64,000 nucleotides of DNA from SIG673 sp045638685 (lineage in GTDB: Bacteria; Bacillota; Clostridia; Oscillospirales; CAG-272), in assembly GCA_045638685.1 (NCBI GenBank), contig JAZUBT010000003.1, forward strand, positions 32,807-96,806, written 5' to 3'. Shown piece after piece: positions 18,702-27,551 of the stretch. Position 1 is the stretch's first letter. Each line of letters begins with the position of its first letter. The notes under the pieces are model-generated. The model saw only the letters and a list, made by a program, of their open reading frames with translations. It did no database searches and was not told the DNA's origin. The position numbers were made by a program, and so were the translations under genes.

Positions 18702-19757
18702 TTATAAAACAATCAGCTCCTTTGGAGCCAAGGTAAGGTTTTCGTTTCCGCTTTCGGTAACGTACACCATATCCTCTATTCTGACACCGCAGCTGCCTTC
18801 GATGTAAATCCCCGGCTCTACGGTAACGATATTTCCCTTTTGGAGCACGCCATCCGATAATGGGGAGAGTGAGATAGGCTCGTGAATGTAAAGCCCCACC
18901 CCGTGTCCGAGACTGTGAGAAAAACGTCCCTCGTAGCCTGCTTTATCAATAATATTTCTCGCCACGCCGTCGGCGTCAGAGCATTTTTTACCTGCCGCAA
19001 TAAATTCGATAGCCTCAGTCTGCGCCCGTGAAACGGTGCTATATATACGCTTCATTTCATCGGTAGGCATACCTATGCATACCGTTCTCGTCATGTCCGA
19101 GCAGTAGCCGTTAAATTTCGCCCCGAAGTCCATTGTAAGAAATCCCTTTTCGATTTTTCTTCTTTCGGGAACACCGTGCGGCATTGACGAATGCGCGCCG
19201 GATACAGCAATGGTATCAAACGCTATACCGTCGGCGCCGTTTTTTCGCATACGGTATTCAAGCTCAAGCGCAAGGTCTGCCTCGGTCATATCGGTCGAAA
19301 TCATACCAAGCACCTCGTTAAACGCCTTTTCCGCTATTCTCTGCGCCTTTATAACGAAACCCTTTTCCTCCGCGTCCTTGACGTTTCTCAGTTCCTCGGT
19401 TATTCCTCCGAGCGGCTTGAAAGAATACCCACGCATAGCGTTTTTGTATGATGTAAGCGATGAAACAGTCATGCTGAAATTTTCATATCCGATAACTGCG
19501 CCCTTTTCGATAAGGGGCTTTATAAGGGAGCTTTTTTTACCTGAAAGAAGCATTACGTCAAATCCCTCTCGCGCGGCACCCTTTACTACCTCGATATATC
19601 TGCTATCGGCAAACAAATAGGCGTTTTCTCTGGTTATAAGCAGAAATCCGTCAGTGTAGTGAACTCCGCTTAAATATCTAACGTTAAGCTCGTCGGTGAT
19701 AAGAGCTACGTCTATTTCCTTTGGCATTTTCGCCCTGAAGGCATCAAGTCTTGTCAT
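18702..19757 (-). CDS. Xaa-Pro aminopeptidase-like M24 metallopeptidase
   Basis: Creatinase-fold dimetal peptidase likely releasing an N-terminal residue next to proline. The 351-residue protein has an N-terminal creatinase-like domain (about 1-125) and a C-terminal M24 catalytic domain. The five metal ligands are all visible: Asp in LTMDFGAKF, Asp in CSDMTRTV, His in HSLGHGVGL, Glu in TVEPGIY, Glu in VRIEDMV. The length fits short PepQ/YqhT-like bacterial forms. In many Firmicutes this gene lies next to efp; here it stands alone between rpsB and flotillin. Confidence 0.9.
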   Translation of the reverse strand: MTRLDAFRAKMPKEIDVALITDELNVRYLSGVHYTDGFLLITRENAYLFADSRYIEVVKGAAREGFDVMLLSGKKSSLIKPLIEKGAVIGYENFSMTVSSLTSYKNAMRGYSFKPLGGITEELRNVKDAEEKGFVIKAQRIAEKAFNEVLGMISTDMTEADLALELEYRMRKNGADGIAFDTIAVSGAHSSMPHGVPERRKIEKGFLTMDFGAKFNGYCSDMTRTVCIGMPTDEMKRIYSTVSRAQTEAIEFIAAGKKCSDADGVARNIIDKAGYEGRFSHSLGHGVGLYIHEPISLSPLSDGVLQKGNIVTVEPGIYIEGSCGVRIEDMVYVTESGNENLTLAPKELIVL

Positions 19758-19857
19758 AGTATTATCCTTTTAAAAATTTACACTCAAATTCACGAAATAA
19801 AGCAGCCGTTTGTTTTTGATTTTCTAACTTTAATTTAGCAAGCTCCGATACCGAAAA

Positions 19858-19889
19858 AACTTACCGCGGTTTTTTCGCCGCGGTAAGTT
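19858..19889 (-). terminator. Rho-independent terminator of the flotillin gene
   Basis: A perfect 12-bp stem AACTTACCGCGG/CCGCGGTAAGTT with an 8-base loop, followed on the minus strand by a T6 run. It lies 42 bases past the flotillin stop. Confidence 0.9.
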
Positions 19890-19930
19890 GTCCGTGAATT
19901 TTCTTTGGTTTCAGAAGCTTTTTCGTTTAA

Positions 19931-21316
19931 TTATTCTTCGGTCTTATTAGCCGCTTCCTTGCTTTTAAACATTCCGGAAAGCATATTCTGAAGATCTATT
20001 CCGGTAGATTCCTTCATTCCCTCCATAATCTGTCCCGCGCTGTTCATTACGTCCTTTACGAGTCTTGTGGAGTTTCCGTCTCCGTACATTACAATCTTAT
20101 CGGTCTGGGCAAGCGGCGTCGCTGCATTACGTACAACCTCGGGAAGCGCGTTAAGATACATTTCGATAACGGACGCCTCTCCCATCTTTCTTTGAGCCTC
20201 CGCCTTCTTTTCGATAGCCTCTGCCTCCGCAAGTCCTTTGGCGCGGATACCCTCCGCCTCCTGCTCCATAGCGTATCTGATCGCTTCCGCCTCTGCCTTT
20301 TTAGCCTCGGCTTCTTTTACCGCCTCAAAGGTTTTAGCCTCTGCCTCTTTCTGTCTCTTGATAAGCAGTGCCTCTGCTTCCTTTTCGGTCTTATATTTCA
20401 TTGCGTCGGCGTGCTTTCTGACCTCTGCGTCAAGCTTTCTTTCTTGAATAGCTATTTCCTTTTCAGCAAGCTCGGTTTCCTTTTCTCTTCTCGCGATGTC
20501 TGCATCGGCCTTGGTTATCTCAATAGTTCTACGCTGACTTTCCTGCTGAATGCTGTACGCCGCGTCAGCCTCCGCTCTCTTTGTATCCGCCCTTACCTTC
20601 ATTTCCGCCTTTTGAACCTCAAGGTCGGCGTCCTGCTCAGCAATAAGCTTTTCAGACTGAACTCTTACTGCGTTGGATTCCTCCTGCGCCTTCGCGGTAG
20701 CTATGGCTATATCTCTCTGCGCATTCGCCTTGGCAATCTGCGCGGTTTTGCGAATCTGCTCAACGTTGTCAATACCCATATTTTCAATGGTGCCCGCTCC
20801 GTCCTTGAAGTTCTGGATATTAAAGTTTACAACCTCTATACCAAGCTTCTCCATATCGGGAAGAACGTTCTCGGTAATCTTCTTTGCGACACCCTGTCTG
20901 TCCTGAACCATCTCTTTAAGACCAACGGAGCCGACTATCTCTCTCATATTTCCCTCGAGAACCTGCGTTACAAGGAATATCATCTCCTCGCGTCTCATTC
21001 CCAGAAGCGCCTCTGCCGCTCTTTCAAGAAGAACGGGATCGGACGAAATCTTTATATTAGCTACACCGTCAACGCTTACGTTGATAAACTCGCTCGTCGG
21101 AACTGCCTCGGACGTTTTAACGTCAACCTGCATTACGCGAAGCGAAAGCTTATCTATACGGGTAAAAAACGGAATTCTCCAGCCGGCTTTACCTATAAGC
21201 GTACGGCGCTTTCCGAGTCCCGAAATAATGTACGCCGTATCCGGCGGCGCTTTCATATATCCAAGTATAAGAAGCGCAATTAGTGCTATTACAGCGATTA
21301 TAATTACTGCTATCAT
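19931..21316 (-). CDS. floT: Flotillin (SPFH/Band 7 membrane scaffold protein)
   Basis: Organises functional membrane microdomains. The 461 residues have one N-terminal transmembrane helix (about residues 2-19), an SPFH domain (about 20-190, ending PDMEKLGIEVVNFNIQNFKD), a long heptad-rich coiled coil rich in Ala, Glu and Lys (about 190-385), and a C-terminal segment with LNALPEVVRNAATPLAQTDKIVMYG. The Glu-Ala-rich coil and overall length match FloT/YuaG better than the shorter FloA. No NfeD partner gene lies next to it. Confidence 0.93.
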   Translation of the reverse strand: MIAVIIIAVIALIALLILGYMKAPPDTAYIISGLGKRRTLIGKAGWRIPFFTRIDKLSLRVMQVDVKTSEAVPTSEFINVSVDGVANIKISSDPVLLERAAEALLGMRREEMIFLVTQVLEGNMREIVGSVGLKEMVQDRQGVAKKITENVLPDMEKLGIEVVNFNIQNFKDGAGTIENMGIDNVEQIRKTAQIAKANAQRDIAIATAKAQEESNAVRVQSEKLIAEQDADLEVQKAEMKVRADTKRAEADAAYSIQQESQRRTIEITKADADIARREKETELAEKEIAIQERKLDAEVRKHADAMKYKTEKEAEALLIKRQKEAEAKTFEAVKEAEAKKAEAEAIRYAMEQEAEGIRAKGLAEAEAIEKKAEAQRKMGEASVIEMYLNALPEVVRNAATPLAQTDKIVMYGDGNSTRLVKDVMNSAGQIMEGMKESTGIDLQNMLSGMFKSKEAANKTEE

Positions 21317-21441
21317 GATTTTTCTCCTTTTTATTTTACAGCTCTCGCTGATTTATTTTAATATTTAAATGTAGTCAAACCACTGCTTTCGACCCACGGA
21401 ATACTTACACCGCTTTAATACCGCGACACCGACTGAATTTC

Positions 21442-22296
21442 TTACAGTCTGCCGAGCGCCGCCTCGTACATTTTCTTCATAGCAAGTGCGTCCTCAGCCA
21501 TAGTTCCGTCTGACTCGCAGATTATTCTCGGAGAGTAACCCTCCTTTGCCAAGGCCTCCGCAAGTGGCTCAAACTCAGGGCCGTAAACGGTATCGGCAAA
21601 GGTGAGATGCTTCTTTTCCCCCGCCCCCGTGTACTCTATTTTAGAAAAATGACAGTGGAGCGTGTCGGCGTATTCCGCGCCGAGCCCCTCCGTTATTTTA
21701 TCAAAAACCCTTTTGTAGTCGTCGGCCGATAGGAACACCCCTCCGCACTCTCTCGCGTTAAGATGCCCGAAATCAACCACGGGATACAGTCTTTTGTCAA
21801 TCCCACAGATGTCGATAACCTCGTCAAGGGTTCCGAGCTGATTAACCTTGCCCATAGTTTCAAGACCGAGCTTTACCGCGGTGTCGGGGATAGCCAGAAG
21901 CGTTCTGTACATTGTATCCTTCGCTAAACGCACGGCTTCCTCTCTTGAAATTTTTGCCGCGGAGCCTGTATGAATTACAATTTTCGTCGCACCCATAAGC
22001 TCTGCCGCGTGAACCGATTGCTTAATGTAATCAAGGCTTTTAAGACGCTTTTCCTCTTCAATCCCCGAAAGCGAGATAAAGTAGGGGGCGTGGAGCGAAA
22101 GCTCTATGCCGTATTTTTTCGCTTCGCTTCCGAGCTTTATAAAGCTCTCGTCGCTTCCTCTTACTCCCTGACCGCACTGATATTCGTAAGCGTCAAGTCC
22201 AAGTCCCTTAATCCACCCCGGCGCCTGCAGGGTGCTTTTGTTTCCCGCCTCGTAAAAGCTTAAGCTGTTACCTGCGGGGCCAAACGTTGCCGCCAT
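21442..22296 (-). CDS. Endonuclease IV-like TIM barrel protein
   Basis: The 284 residues match the length and layout of Nfo-type AP endonucleases. Equivalent zinc ligands are visible in LHAPYF, VIHTGS, LETMGK, VVDFGHLNA (DTCH becomes DFGH, same spacing), HCHFSK and ICESDGT. The segment that usually supplies the Asp-x-His pair reads GEKKH, so that Asp seems lost. It may be an AP endonuclease or a related TIM barrel hydrolase. It overlaps the yqeG stop by one base (TAATG), so the two genes are translationally coupled. Confidence 0.75.
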   Translation of the reverse strand: MAATFGPAGNSLSFYEAGNKSTLQAPGWIKGLGLDAYEYQCGQGVRGSDESFIKLGSEAKKYGIELSLHAPYFISLSGIEEEKRLKSLDYIKQSVHAAELMGATKIVIHTGSAAKISREEAVRLAKDTMYRTLLAIPDTAVKLGLETMGKVNQLGTLDEVIDICGIDKRLYPVVDFGHLNARECGGVFLSADDYKRVFDKITEGLGAEYADTLHCHFSKIEYTGAGEKKHLTFADTVYGPEFEPLAEALAKEGYSPRIICESDGTMAEDALAMKKMYEAALGRL

Positions 22297-22820
22297 TAAG
22301 CCTTACCGCCTTCCCGTCTTTTTTTCTCTCTGCGATTATATGTACGGATAACCGGCTTTTCAAGAAGTCTTTTAAAACGGAAAAAGAGATTTTTCTTATC
22401 CTTTATCGGTTTTACAAGTACAGTGGTATTCATTTTAGCCACCTTGCCCGCCAGAACGTCTGTAAAAACCTGATCCCCTATAAGCGCGACCTCGTCTGCG
22501 GAGCACCCCATAGCGTCAAGCGCCTTAAGGCAGCTTTTTCTGAGCGGCTTTCCGCTGTCGGGAAACGCGGGGAAGGAAAGAGTTTTGTTAAACAGCTCCA
22601 CACGGGGGGCGTGGTTATTTGAAACAAACGCGATTTTCATTCCGCTGTCCGTCATAAGCTTAAGCCAGCCCCGTACCTCCTCGGTAGGCTCGGGGATCTC
22701 GTACGGAACGAGGGTGTTATCTATATCAAGTATTATACCCTTAACTCCACGTTTTAAAAGCAGCTCGGGAGTTACGTCGTATATTGTATCGTAGTAAAAA
22801 TCCGGTACAAAAAGTCCCAT
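22296..22820 (-). CDS. YqeG family HAD-IIIA phosphatase
   Basis: A small HAD-superfamily hydrolase of 174 residues. Motif I is GIILDIDNTLVPY (nucleophile and acid/base Asp), motif II the Ser/Asn in AFVSNNHAPR, motif III the Lys in GKPLRKSCLKAL, motif IV GDQVFTDVLAGK. YqeG relatives are usually near ribosome-assembly and aro genes, which is not the case here. The downstream gene is the endonuclease IV-like protein, coupled by a TAATG overlap. Confidence 0.9.
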   Translation of the reverse strand: MGLFVPDFYYDTIYDVTPELLLKRGVKGIILDIDNTLVPYEIPEPTEEVRGWLKLMTDSGMKIAFVSNNHAPRVELFNKTLSFPAFPDSGKPLRKSCLKALDAMGCSADEVALIGDQVFTDVLAGKVAKMNTTVLVKPIKDKKNLFFRFKRLLEKPVIRTYNRREKKRREGGKA

Positions 22821-22899
22821 TTTTTTGACCCTTCTTTTCTGTATTTTAAGTAGCTTACCACCGATTTTAAGGTACGCAAAATATTATATGCTACCCAAA

Positions 22900-23775
22900 T
22901 CAGCCAATAATTACCTTAAACCCGTTGTCGTAGCTTTCCCCTGCGCCGAGAACGGTCATTTCGTTCTTGGTTTCAAGGTCGTCAACCCTTCCGTCATAGG
23001 CGGGAAGCGAGGTCCACGGCTCAATGCAGATATACGGAGCCTCCGTCTGCGGCTTATGCCATATACCGAGGAATTTCATTTTCGGGTATTCCATACGGAC
23101 AAACTTTTCACTCTTTTTGCTTTTAAGAGTTACGTATCCGCACATATCGGTAAAGAATCTCGCGTCCTCCGAGAAGAGCCCGTGGTCAAGGTCGATAAAT
23201 TTCCCGTCCCTAAGCGGATAGCTTTCCGTTTTTCCGAGATAAAAGAGCGGCGACATACATACGCGTTTTATCGGCTTTACGCAGTCAAATTCAAGATAGT
23301 AGTCCTCGAATTTTTCGCCCTCGGTAAGCGGAACGTTATATCCTGGGTGTCCTCCGAGACCGAAATACATAACGTCTTTTCCGGTGTTCTTAACGTCATA
23401 GCGGCAGGTAAGTGCGCTACCGTCAAGGATATACGTTACGGAGAAAATAAAATCAAAGGGGTACTGTACTTTAAGCTCGTCGCTTGACGTAAGAGTAAAT
23501 TTAAGCTCGGTGTCCGAAATCTTCTCCGCACAAAACACGCTATGTCTTGCAAATCCGTGAAGATTCATTTCATACGTTTTTCCCTTATACGTATATTTAC
23601 CGTCGGTGAGACGTCCGCAAATCGGGAAAAGGTTAGAGGCTCTGCCCACCCAGAACTCGGGGTTTCCCTGCCAGAGGTACTCGGTTTTATCTGACTTAAG
23701 CATAATGCTCTGAAGCTCCGCGCCCGTATCGGATACGTCTATCTTTAAAATTTCGTTTTCAATGGTATAAATCAT
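22900..23775 (-). CDS. Aldose 1-epimerase family protein (LacX-like)
   Basis: The 291-residue protein has the galactose-mutarotase beta-sandwich pattern: LWQGNPEFWVGRASNLFPICGRL near the N-terminus, MNLHGFARHSVF with the catalytic-type His, a second His in GLGGHPGYNVPL and a late Glu in YICIEPWTS. This is the YeaD/LacX-type subgroup acting on hexose or hexose-6-phosphate anomers; the sugar is not defined here. It is monocistronic, with a consensus promoter at 23811-23839 and the SD AAGGAG. Confidence 0.88.
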   Translation of the reverse strand: MIYTIENEILKIDVSDTGAELQSIMLKSDKTEYLWQGNPEFWVGRASNLFPICGRLTDGKYTYKGKTYEMNLHGFARHSVFCAEKISDTELKFTLTSSDELKVQYPFDFIFSVTYILDGSALTCRYDVKNTGKDVMYFGLGGHPGYNVPLTEGEKFEDYYLEFDCVKPIKRVCMSPLFYLGKTESYPLRDGKFIDLDHGLFSEDARFFTDMCGYVTLKSKKSEKFVRMEYPKMKFLGIWHKPQTEAPYICIEPWTSLPAYDGRVDDLETKNEMTVLGAGESYDNGFKVIIG

Positions 23776-23810
23776 TTTCGGCTCCTTTAAATATTTATTT
23801 TACTATATTA

Positions 23811-23839
23811 ATTATACAATACAATTTATGTTTTGTCAA
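23811..23839 (-). promoter_or_regulatory. Consensus sigma-A promoter of the epimerase-like gene
   Basis: Minus strand TTGACA, a 17-base spacer, TATAAT. Confidence 0.85.
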
Positions 23840-24156
23840 TTATATTTTTAACAAGAGCGGATATTTTTCCCAAAACAAAAATCATAAAATATATTAGGAA
23901 ATTTTTTCCGTTTTTTATTTACTGATACGGCTTTATGCACTTTTTTTATTCAAAAAGGAATAAAGCAACTGAATTTCTCTCTTTTTGCATATTTATAAAA
24001 TCAACATTCACAAAAAACCGCCTTTTTACTAAAATTTCACGCCGTTTTTCACATATTGTTTTTCAATTATCCGAATTTCGTTAACATCAAAGGAATAATT
24101 ATGCACCAATTACTCTTTCAGCCGTTTTTATACCAAAAAACAAAACCTAAGTCAAG
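23840..24156. other. AT-rich intergenic stretch, nothing recognised
   Basis: About 315 bases of AT-rich sequence between two divergent promoters. No ORF with an SD, no convincing hairpin and no repeat was seen. Confidence 0.5.
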
Positions 24157-24185
24157 TTGAAAAGCAAGGCAGAAAGGTATATAAT
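24157..24185 (+). promoter_or_regulatory. Sigma-A promoter of the 24255 gene
   Basis: TTGAAA, a 17-base spacer, TATAAT. The expected leader of about 63 bases contains a small CTTGC/GCAAG hairpin. Confidence 0.75.
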
Positions 24186-24254
24186 TGACGTACTTTACTC
24201 TTGCTGCCACGGGCAAGTGTTTATTACAACAGAAAGGTAAAAGGGAAATTTAAA

Positions 24255-24509
24255 ATGCTTGATACCATAGAAACCGACACATCGGTTTATCAGCTTATCA
24301 CCTCACCCGCCGTATTAAAAAGCGAAGACGATACTTATAACACTGTATATTCAATACTCTCCATAAAAACAGAGGGCGACGCGGCGGTAACCACGCTTGT
24401 ATATGACGTTACGAGAATCAAATCCGTCGGCGAGAAAATCTTATCCGAGGTAATCAGATGCGCTCCGTCGGAAAACGACATTCGCGAATTTATCGCGGAG
24501 CTGCTTTGA
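24255..24509 (+). CDS. Small conserved-type protein, possibly DUF6514-like
   Basis: An 84-residue soluble protein beginning MLDTIETDTSVYQLI. Its beta-rich middle (YNTVYSILSIKTEG) and TTLVYDVTRIKSVGEKI recall small clostridial proteins of the DUF6514 type; the assignment is from memory of the pattern and not firm. An 18-codon upstream extension is open, but AAAAGGGAAA just before 24255 fits as SD. It is monocistronic, with its own promoter and a shared terminator downstream. No function can be stated. Confidence 0.7.
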   Translation: MLDTIETDTSVYQLITSPAVLKSEDDTYNTVYSILSIKTEGDAAVTTLVYDVTRIKSVGEKILSEVIRCAPSENDIREFIAELL

Positions 24510-24523
24510 AACGTATCTGAAAA

Positions 24524-24560
24524 ATAAAAGGCTGCCGAAATTTCGGCAGCCTTTTATTTT
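24524..24560. terminator. Bidirectional terminator
   Basis: A near-perfect palindrome built on AAAAGGCTGCCGAAA and its complement, flanked by A-rich and T-rich sides. It separates the convergent 24255 gene and the ACT gene that ends the paaK operon. Confidence 0.9.
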
Positions 24561-24568
24561 TCAACTGT

Positions 24569-24994
24569 TTAAATTACTCCCTCGTCTGCGAGGATAATTC
24601 CTTCGTCCGTAAGAACCTCGGACGCTTTTTCCGTGTCCTTAATTCTGAAAACGATATATGCTTTTTTATTCTTTTCCTGCGAAACAAAGGCGTAGATATA
24701 TTCGATGTTTATTCCGTGCTCAGCAAGAAGTCTTACCGTTTTGGTCATAGCGCCGGGAACGTCGGGCAGCTCCGCTACTATAACGTCTGTAACCGAGGTT
24801 ATACAGCCTACCGCTTTAAGCGCTTCCCTTGCCTTATCGGTATCGTTTACGATAAGACGGAGTATTCCGAAATCCTGCGTATCTGCAAGCGACATTGCTC
24901 TTATGTCCACTCCGGCGTTTCCGAGAGCGTCGGTTATTTTTACCATTGTACCGGGCTTGTTTTCTATAAATACCGAGATTTGACGTACTGTCAT
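24569..24994 (-). CDS. Tandem ACT-domain protein
   Basis: The 141 residues hold two ACT domains. The first is about 1-68 (TVRQISVFIENKPGTMVKITDALGNAGVDI), the second about 70-135 (IVAELPDVPGAMTKTVRLLAEHGINIEYIYAF). ACT domains commonly bind amino acids. Genes of this type frequently follow iorAB and paaK, and this one is the last gene of that operon, 87 bases after iorB. Sensing of an aromatic amino acid is a reasonable inference, not shown by the sequence. Confidence 0.88.
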   Translation of the reverse strand: MTVRQISVFIENKPGTMVKITDALGNAGVDIRAMSLADTQDFGILRLIVNDTDKAREALKAVGCITSVTDVIVAELPDVPGAMTKTVRLLAEHGINIEYIYAFVSQEKNKKAYIVFRIKDTEKASEVLTDEGIILADEGVI

Positions 24995-25081
24995 ATTATT
25001 TCCTCTCTTTCCTGATGCTTCAAGGTTAAAGATGTGTTTGTTAAAGTCGCGCCCGCAAAGGCGTGTTCCTTTTTGCGCTTA

Positions 25082-25654
25082 CTAAAAATTGTAGCCAAGC
25101 TCAAACGCCTTCAGGTTAAGCTCTCTAAACTTTTCGGGAACGGTAATCTCAATAGCCTTAAGCCATTTTCCCTTTTCGATGCCAAGATATCTCGCAAGCC
25201 TGCCCATAAGTACGATATTGACCGCCTTTGCGCTTCCGGCCTTCTCGGCAAGAGAAAGAGCGTCAAGCTCGTCAACGCATACTCCGAGCTCTTTTATTTC
25301 GTCGAGAATCCCCGCCGGATATTCGGCTTTTCCGATAATTACCGGCATAGGATCCGTCTGCTGATTGTTAGCTATTACCTTTCCGTCCTTTTTAAGACAA
25401 GCGATGTAACGCGCCGCCTCAAGCTTTTCAAAGGAAACGATATAGTCTGCCTCTCCCTCGGTTATAACGGGAGAATAAACCTTGTCTCCGTATCTTACGT
25501 AGGTTACAACTGAGCCACCTCTCTGGCTCATTCCGTGTACCTCCGAAACCTTTACGTCATACCCCTCTCCGAGAAGAAGCTTTCCAAGGAGCTTACTTGC
25601 GAGCAGGGTTCCCTGTCCGCCTACTCCCACTATCATAATACTCGTGGTTTTCAT
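25082..25654 (-). CDS. iorB: Indolepyruvate:ferredoxin oxidoreductase beta subunit
   Basis: Gamma-type pyruvate oxidoreductase domain that partners IorA in the reversible reaction aryl-pyruvate + CoA + oxidised ferredoxin to aryl-acetyl-CoA + CO2. The 190-residue product starts MKTTSIMIVGVGGQGTLLASKLLG (VGGQG motif) and contains SEVHGMSQRGGSVVTYVRYG, both typical. A 13-codon upstream extension lies in iorA; the ATG at 25654, two bases after the iorA stop, is the natural coupled start. Confidence 0.95.
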   Translation of the reverse strand: MKTTSIMIVGVGGQGTLLASKLLGKLLLGEGYDVKVSEVHGMSQRGGSVVTYVRYGDKVYSPVITEGEADYIVSFEKLEAARYIACLKKDGKVIANNQQTDPMPVIIGKAEYPAGILDEIKELGVCVDELDALSLAEKAGSAKAVNIVLMGRLARYLGIEKGKWLKAIEITVPEKFRELNLKAFELGYNF

Positions 25655-25656
25655 TA

Positions 25657-27387
25657 TTATCTTTCCTCGCTTTCTATTGCTCCGAAGGCGCAAAGCTGCT
25701 TACATACGTCGCAGCCTACGCAGAGAACGTGGTCGATCACAGCCTTACCGTTCTTAAACGAAATTGCGGGACAGCCGAGCGTCATACACTTACGGCAGCT
25801 CTTACACTTATCGGGATTAACCGTTACGGGCGAGTGAGCCTTTACACTCTTAAGAAGGACACAGGGGCGTCTCGAAATAATAACGGACGGCTCCTCCGCG
25901 GCAGTCTCCTCCTTTATCGCCTTATCACATTCGGCTATGTTATAGGGATCAACAACTCTTACACGTCTTATACCTATCGAGCGGCAAAGCTCCTCAAGGT
26001 TTACCTTAGCGGCAGGCTCACCCTTGATGTTATATCCCGTGGTGGGGTTCTGCTGATGTCCGGTCATACCCGTTATAGAGTTATCAAGTATAATTACGGT
26101 GGAGTTCGTCGCGTTATACGCTATGTTTATCAGACCTGTAACCCCGGAATGCATAAAGGTAGAGTCTCCTATAACACAGGCGGTCTTATGCTTTCCGCCG
26201 TCGGCTATATTGAAGCCGTGAAGTCCGGAAACCGACGCACCCATACAAAGAGTGGAGTCAAGCGCAGAAAGGGGCGCAACCGCTCCAAGCGTGTAGCATC
26301 CGATGTCTCCGAGAACGGTTACCTTATTCTTAACGAGAGCGTAGTAAAGACCTCTGTGAGGACAGCCCGCGCACATCATAGGCGGACGTACAGGAACCTC
26401 CGAGGATACCTTTACCGTCTCATTTCTTTTACCGAGAATAACCTCGGCAACCGTGGCCTGACTGTATTCGCCTATCGGTGAGAAAAGGGATTTACCCTCA
26501 ACGTCAAGACCGAGACTGCGACAGTGAGCTTCTATTATGCCATCAAGCTCCTCTATAACGATAAGTCTCTTTACCTTGGCGGCAAAGTCCTCTATAAGCT
26601 TTTTCGGAAGCGGGTTAACTATACCGAGCTTAAGAACGCTTACGGTGTCTCCGAGAGCTTCCTTTACGTACTGATAACAGCTACCCGAGGTGATTATTCC
26701 GATATCCGTGCCGCCCATTTCAACCTTGTTAAAGGGGCAATCCTCGGAGTAAAGCGCAATATCCTCGGTACGCTTTTCAACTACGGGGTGGCGAAGCTTT
26801 GCGTTACCCGGCATCATTATGTATTTCGCGCCGTTCTTGACGTATTCCTTTATCGGTGTCTCCTCGCGCTCTCCTACGTCAACTATGCTCTGGGAGTGAG
26901 CAACTCTGGTGCACATACGGAGAAGGACGGGGGTATCGAATTTTTCCGAAAACGCAAAGGCCTCCTTTGCGAAGCGGTAGCTTTCCTCCGAGTCGGCGGG
27001 CTCAAGCATGGGTATCTTAGCCGCTATAGCGTAATGACGGGAGTCCTGCTCGTTCTGAGACGAATGCATAGCAGGATCGTCGGCAACGCAGATTACAAGT
27101 CCACCGGTAACACCGGTATAAGACAGCGTAAAGAGGGGGTCTGCCGCCACGTTAAGTCCTACGTGCTTCATTGCACACGCGGAACGCGCTCCCGCAAGAG
27201 ACGCGCCGAAGGCAACCTCCATAGCAACCTTTTCATTGGGCGCCCATTCGGAGTGAATGTCGTTATACTTTGATAAAAATTCCGTAATTTCGGTTGAGGG
27301 GGTACCGGGGTAGCTGGAAACAACGTTTATGCCGCCCTCATAAAGCCCTCTGGCAACAGCCTCGTTTCCTATAAGGAGTTTTTTCAT
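25657..27387 (-). CDS. iorA: Indolepyruvate:ferredoxin oxidoreductase alpha subunit
   Basis: TPP- and Fe-S-dependent subunit that forms aryl-acetyl-CoA from indole-, phenyl- or hydroxyphenylpyruvate, or runs in reverse as a reductive carboxylase. The 576 residues show an N-terminal pyrimidine-binding domain (GGINVVSSYPGTPSTEITEF), a TPP pyrophosphate site (GDIGCYTLGAVAPLSALDSTLCMGAS, GDSTFMHSGVTGLINIAYN), and C-terminal 2[4Fe-4S] ferredoxin cysteines in CKSCRKCMTLGCP and CVGCDVCKQLCAFGAI. It lies between paaK and iorB. Confidence 0.97.
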   Translation of the reverse strand: MKKLLIGNEAVARGLYEGGINVVSSYPGTPSTEITEFLSKYNDIHSEWAPNEKVAMEVAFGASLAGARSACAMKHVGLNVAADPLFTLSYTGVTGGLVICVADDPAMHSSQNEQDSRHYAIAAKIPMLEPADSEESYRFAKEAFAFSEKFDTPVLLRMCTRVAHSQSIVDVGEREETPIKEYVKNGAKYIMMPGNAKLRHPVVEKRTEDIALYSEDCPFNKVEMGGTDIGIITSGSCYQYVKEALGDTVSVLKLGIVNPLPKKLIEDFAAKVKRLIVIEELDGIIEAHCRSLGLDVEGKSLFSPIGEYSQATVAEVILGKRNETVKVSSEVPVRPPMMCAGCPHRGLYYALVKNKVTVLGDIGCYTLGAVAPLSALDSTLCMGASVSGLHGFNIADGGKHKTACVIGDSTFMHSGVTGLINIAYNATNSTVIILDNSITGMTGHQQNPTTGYNIKGEPAAKVNLEELCRSIGIRRVRVVDPYNIAECDKAIKEETAAEEPSVIISRRPCVLLKSVKAHSPVTVNPDKCKSCRKCMTLGCPAISFKNGKAVIDHVLCVGCDVCKQLCAFGAIESEER

Positions 27388-27551
27388 TTTATATTCCTTT
27401 CTGTCTTTGGAAGAATTTTCCGAATATATTAATTTGTAATCAAAAGAGTCCGTCGCGACGAGGTTAATTTACGGCACTAACCCTCCCGCTATGGCCTTTG
27501 TAAATATAACAAGCTCGGTTACCGTGTTTTTTATAACATGAGTCTTTCCGT

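Noticed and set aside
20192..21283. 363-codon open frame opposite the flotillin gene
   Set aside because: Antisense shadow of the Ala/Glu/Lys-rich coiled coil; gives a Leu/Phe/Cys-rich pseudo-protein.
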